The notes under the pieces: model-generated
The model's database searches: none
Told to the model about the DNA's origin: nothing
The model's input: only the letters and a program-made list of their open reading frames with translations
In this document: one piece after another, positions 61,797 through 64,000 of the stretch
How the letters are laid out: each line of letters begins with the position of its first letter
How positions within the stretch are numbered: position 1 is the first letter of the stretch
Translations under genes and position numbers: made by a program
Assembly (NCBI GenBank): GCA_959601495.1
Contig: CAUGPT010000002.1
Coordinates: 53,771 to 117,770, forward strand
DNA from: Avispirillum sp959601495
GTDB lineage: Bacteria > Bacillota > Clostridia > Oscillospirales > CAG-272
DNA: 64,000 nt
Reading direction: 5' to 3'

Positions 61797-62202
61797 CGTC
61801 CGTTATCCTGCCGATATTTCTCGCGAGGCGGTTGAGAACGCCGTTTACAAACGAAGTGCCGCGCTCGTCATTGTAAAGCTTTGAGATTTCCACCGCTTCG
61901 TTTATCGCAACTCTGGGGGGAACGTCACTGTACAGAAGCTCGCAAGCCGCCATGCGAAGCACCGCGCGGGTGACGCAGTTCATTCTGGAAAGCTTCCAGT
62001 TATCGGCGCACTCCTCAACGGCTTTGTCGATCTCGTCTACATGAGACGTGCATTTTTCAAATAATTCACGCGAAAAATTATTCGTTTTCGCCTCTCTTAT
62101 ATCGATAGCTTTGTCGTATATTTCCTGCGGCGCCTCATCCTTTCGGAAATCGCTTTCAAACAGCATTTCGAACGCGCTTATTCTGCCTTCTCTTTTGGTC
62201 AT
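61789..62202 (-). CDS. nusB: Transcription antitermination factor NusB
   Basis: 137 residues, all helical, with the PPRVAINEAVEISK segment and C-terminal FVNGVLNRLAR that are typical of NusB. It joins NusE to bind boxA in rRNA leaders. It heads the long minus-strand operon, with a promoter directly upstream. Confidence 0.95.
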   Translation of the reverse strand: MTKREGRISAFEMLFESDFRKDEAPQEIYDKAIDIREAKTNNFSRELFEKCTSHVDEIDKAVEECADNWKLSRMNCVTRAVLRMAACELLYSDVPPRVAINEAVEISKLYNDERGTSFVNGVLNRLARNIGRITDDE

Positions 62203-62244
62203 AAGAACTCCCGTACCGTATAGGTATATATTATAAGTAATAAT

Positions 62245-62273
62245 ATTATACTTTATATACGCCGCAAAGTCAA
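62245..62273 (-). promoter_or_regulatory. Sigma-A promoter for the nusB operon
   Basis: TTGACT (62273-62268) and a perfect TATAAT (62250-62245) are 17 bases apart on the minus strand. The rest of the 210-base gap before the M23 gene is A/T-rich and shows only a small ATTAGT/ACTAAT repeat. Confidence 0.85.
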
Positions 62274-62412
62274 TGAATACTGCAATAAATATTCATGGTT
62301 TTATACATTTTTACATTCATTTCCGCTGCTGGCTCACACTTACTTAAATATGCACCGCATTAGTGAGAAAACTAATAAAAATATATAAATTCATCAGTGA
62401 AGAAGGACGGAT

Positions 62413-63375
62413 ATGAAGCCTTATAAATTCATTGCCGCTTGCGCTGCGGCAGCCGCGGTACTCTTTCTTGCGGCGCCGGTCGGCGCAAAAAGCGAAAACA
62501 TAAAATGGATAGATTTTACGGTGAGCGAGGCCGCCATGTCGGACGCTCTGAAATTCTGCGAAGAGCGATACGCTCAAGGCAGCGAAACCTGCTACACAGA
62601 CGTTCTTGCGTTTTCGGCGGCACGTCACGGCGGCAATTTCGCAGCCTATAAAAGGTCCGATCTCGACGACTGCGCAAAAGCGCTTGACGCGGGCGAGAGA
62701 CTTGACGAGGCTTGCGGCAACAAAAAGCTGTTTTCATATTACAGCCGTGCGTACGCCGCGGTACTCGGCGGCATGGTGGGGCGATATACCGAGTATACAG
62801 ACGAGAGTGCCGCCGAAAAATACGGGCTTACGGCTTTCTCGCCTATCGCGGACGGCTACAGCTTTTCCCACTACGACGATTTCGGCGCGGCGCGCTCATT
62901 CGGATACAAAAGAAACCATCTGGGCCACGATCTTATGGGCAGCGTCGGCACGCCGATAATTGCCGTGGAGGGCGGATACGTTGAGGCGTGCGGCTGGAAC
63001 ATGTACGGCGGCTGGAGGATAGGAATACGCTCCCTTGACGGAAAACGGTATTACTACTACGCGCATCTCAGACGCGGGCATCCATACTGCGATATGTACG
63101 AGGGAAAACAGGTATACGCGGGCGAGGTCATAGGCTATCTCGGCATGACGGGATATTCATCGCGCCCCGACACAAACAACATAAACGTTCCCCACCTGCA
63201 CTACGGTCTGCAGATAATATTTACTCCGGAGCAGAAGGACGGAAACGATCAGATATGGATAGACATGTACGCTCTGACGTCCTTTTTGCAAAAAAACCGT
63301 GCCAAGGTCGAGAAAACCGACGACGGCGAATACCGCACAAAGCGCTGTATTGTACCGATGGGATTTCAGGATTAG
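62413..63375 (+). CDS. Secreted M23-family (LytM) peptidase
   Basis: 320 residues. A signal peptide (about 1-25, cleaved after VGA) leads to a helical part and a LytM domain (about 155-290) with the zinc ligands in HLGHDLMG and HLHYG. It may cut peptidoglycan cross-bridges. A GGACGG ribosome site precedes the ATG. Its neighbours suggest no particular partner, and a role in sporulation is possible but unproven. Confidence 0.9.
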   Translation: MKPYKFIAACAAAAAVLFLAAPVGAKSENIKWIDFTVSEAAMSDALKFCEERYAQGSETCYTDVLAFSAARHGGNFAAYKRSDLDDCAKALDAGERLDEACGNKKLFSYYSRAYAAVLGGMVGRYTEYTDESAAEKYGLTAFSPIADGYSFSHYDDFGAARSFGYKRNHLGHDLMGSVGTPIIAVEGGYVEACGWNMYGGWRIGIRSLDGKRYYYYAHLRRGHPYCDMYEGKQVYAGEVIGYLGMTGYSSRPDTNNINVPHLHYGLQIIFTPEQKDGNDQIWIDMYALTSFLQKNRAKVEKTDDGEYRTKRCIVPMGFQD

Positions 63376-63393
63376 ACATTTTTCTCCCTGCTA

Positions 63394-63422
63394 TTGAAAT
63401 AGTGCGGCGGCTGTGATAAAAT
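63394..63422 (+). promoter_or_regulatory. Sigma-A promoter with overlapping palindrome
   Basis: TTGAAA and TAAAAT are 17 bases apart. A nine-base inverted repeat (TGTGCAGAT with ATCTGCACA, four between) at 63424-63445 begins right after the -10 and spans the expected start of transcription, so it may be an operator. Confidence 0.7.
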
Positions 63423-63467
63423 ATGTGCAGATATTAATCTGCACATTATTTTACGAGGTGCCGCTTT

Positions 63468-63902
63468 ATGAAAGCTCTGAAGTCCGCCGCCGCCGTACTG
63501 CGCTCCGGCTGCGTTATATTTACGATAATATCCCTTTTGTTTTTCTCTCTCGGCGCAATTTTTGCCGCGCGCGATATTGCAGCGAACAGCGACATCAATG
63601 TACGCAGTTTGTGGATGTTCTTCCTGTTTTCCGTACTGCTCGCTGCCGCGAACAAAATACTTTCCGCAGAAAAGCTTGCTCTGCCGCTGCGAATGCTTAT
63701 TCATTTTGCGGCGTCGCTCGCAATATATTTCGTAACCGTCATACTTTTCGGAGACTATATTTCAAACTCTTCGCAGGTTCTCGTTGCGCTTGTCCTTTTT
63801 CTTGCCGTATATCTTGTCTGCGCCGTCTTCATAGTCATAAATCTGCGGCGCAAAAAGCGCAAAGCGGGCGAGAAAAACGGCTACGTTTCGCAGTTCAAAT
63901 AA
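63468..63902 (+). CDS. Four-helix membrane protein, DUF3021-like
   Basis: 144 residues with four hydrophobic segments and a Lys/Arg-rich end. The layout of the helices and length are like DUF3021, but this is a shape-based call. GAGGTG precedes the ATG. It has its own promoter with a palindrome, and a terminator follows. Confidence 0.6.
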   Translation: MKALKSAAAVLRSGCVIFTIISLLFFSLGAIFAARDIAANSDINVRSLWMFFLFSVLLAAANKILSAEKLALPLRMLIHFAASLAIYFVTVILFGDYISNSSQVLVALVLFLAVYLVCAVFIVINLRRKKRKAGEKNGYVSQFK

Positions 63903-63914
63903 GAAATCGCAATG

Positions 63915-63942
63915 AAAAAAGCGACCCTCGGGTCGCTTTTTC
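63915..63942 (+). terminator. Terminator after the DUF3021-like gene
   Basis: AAAAAAGCGACCC pairs with GGGTCGC and a T-run follows. Confidence 0.88.
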
Positions 63943-63950
63943 TGTTTTCG

Positions 63951-64000
63951 TAGGACAACCACTGGCTCTGCCAGTGGAAAAAAAGCTTTAGCTATGGACA
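63951..64000 (+). mobile_element. Probable left end of an IS200/IS605-family element
   Basis: An eight-pair stem with three-base loop (CCACTGGC TCT GCCAGTGG, 63959-63977) is followed by an A-run, AGCTTTAGCT and ATGGACA at the very end. IS200-type elements have such a subterminal hairpin for the Y1 transposase TnpA, and TnpA of this group often begins Met-Asp. The transposase itself lies outside the window. Confidence 0.5.

Noticed and set aside
63424..63452. Terminator just before the DUF3021-like gene
   Set aside because: The repeat covers the start of transcription of the gene's own promoter, so an operator is more likely.
1..64000. CRISPR arrays, tRNA or rRNA genes
   Set aside because: No regular repeats and no tRNA-like or rRNA sequence was noticed on reading; a covariance search was not possible.

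Overview
The window is chromosomal DNA from a spore-forming, Gram-positive clostridium of moderately high GC, probably a gut member of the Oscillospirales/Christensenellales type. Lineage markers are a forespore SigF-type sigma factor, SigK with a pro-sequence, SpoIVA, a clostridial 2[4Fe-4S] ferredoxin, a Na+-pumping decarboxylase operon, and the Firmicutes-style holB-ricT-trmN6-rsmI-metG-tatD cluster. I saw no tRNA, rRNA or CRISPR array and no complete mobile element. The last 50 bases look like the left end of an IS200/IS605 element. No gap between genes exceeds about 250 bases.

Layout. 1-660: 3' end of sigF. 735-13375 (minus strand): LTA-synthase-like sulfatase, MFS transporter, a 33-residue membrane microprotein, topoisomerase subunit A, sua5, prfA, M18 aminopeptidase, lytic transglycosylase, coaE, a Gfo/Idh dehydrogenase and a YpeB/PepSY-like protein. 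13464-20315 (plus): holB, ricT, ferredoxin, trmN6-like, rsmI, metG, tatD. 20504-26553 (minus): a five-gene envelope operon of CapA-like lipoprotein, GT2-GtrA fusion, phosphodiester glycosidase with a very long disordered N-terminus, anchored NTF2-like protein and PAP2 phosphatase. 26698-27396 (minus): sigK. 27524-35887 (plus): HAD phosphatase, DUF378, yajC, a TIGR04086-like protein, htpG, a prephenate-dehydratase-like orphan, pgcA, a DivIVA-like protein and an XRE/helical-repeat regulator. 36067-41120 (plus): a carboxyltransferase, gamma subunit, biotin carrier, Na+ pump and OadA-type carboxyltransferase. 41293-41664: DtxR/MntR-type regulator. 41750-47305 (minus): spoIVA, DUF4430 lipoprotein, small membrane protein, class A PBP. 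47380-62202 (minus): a 14-gene colinear run nusB, Kae1-like, xseA, xseB, ispA, tlyA, nadK, argR, recN, tyrS, HAD, murB, whiA, dnaE. 62413-63902 (plus): M23 peptidase and a four-helix membrane protein.

Most of the window is housekeeping: replication and repair, translation, the cell wall and sporulation. The points most worth a second look are the carboxylase operon, which carries two different carboxyltransferases with one biotin carrier and one Na+ pump; the five-gene envelope operon; two cases where the Shine-Dalgarno of one gene forms the 3' arm of a terminator-like hairpin; and a six-codon leader ORF coupled to tyrS. I did not find a clear-cut new defence or mobile system. Several start codons were set by Shine-Dalgarno and promoter positions, and TTG starts are frequent. 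Homology calls come from recognising motifs by eye, without database searches.
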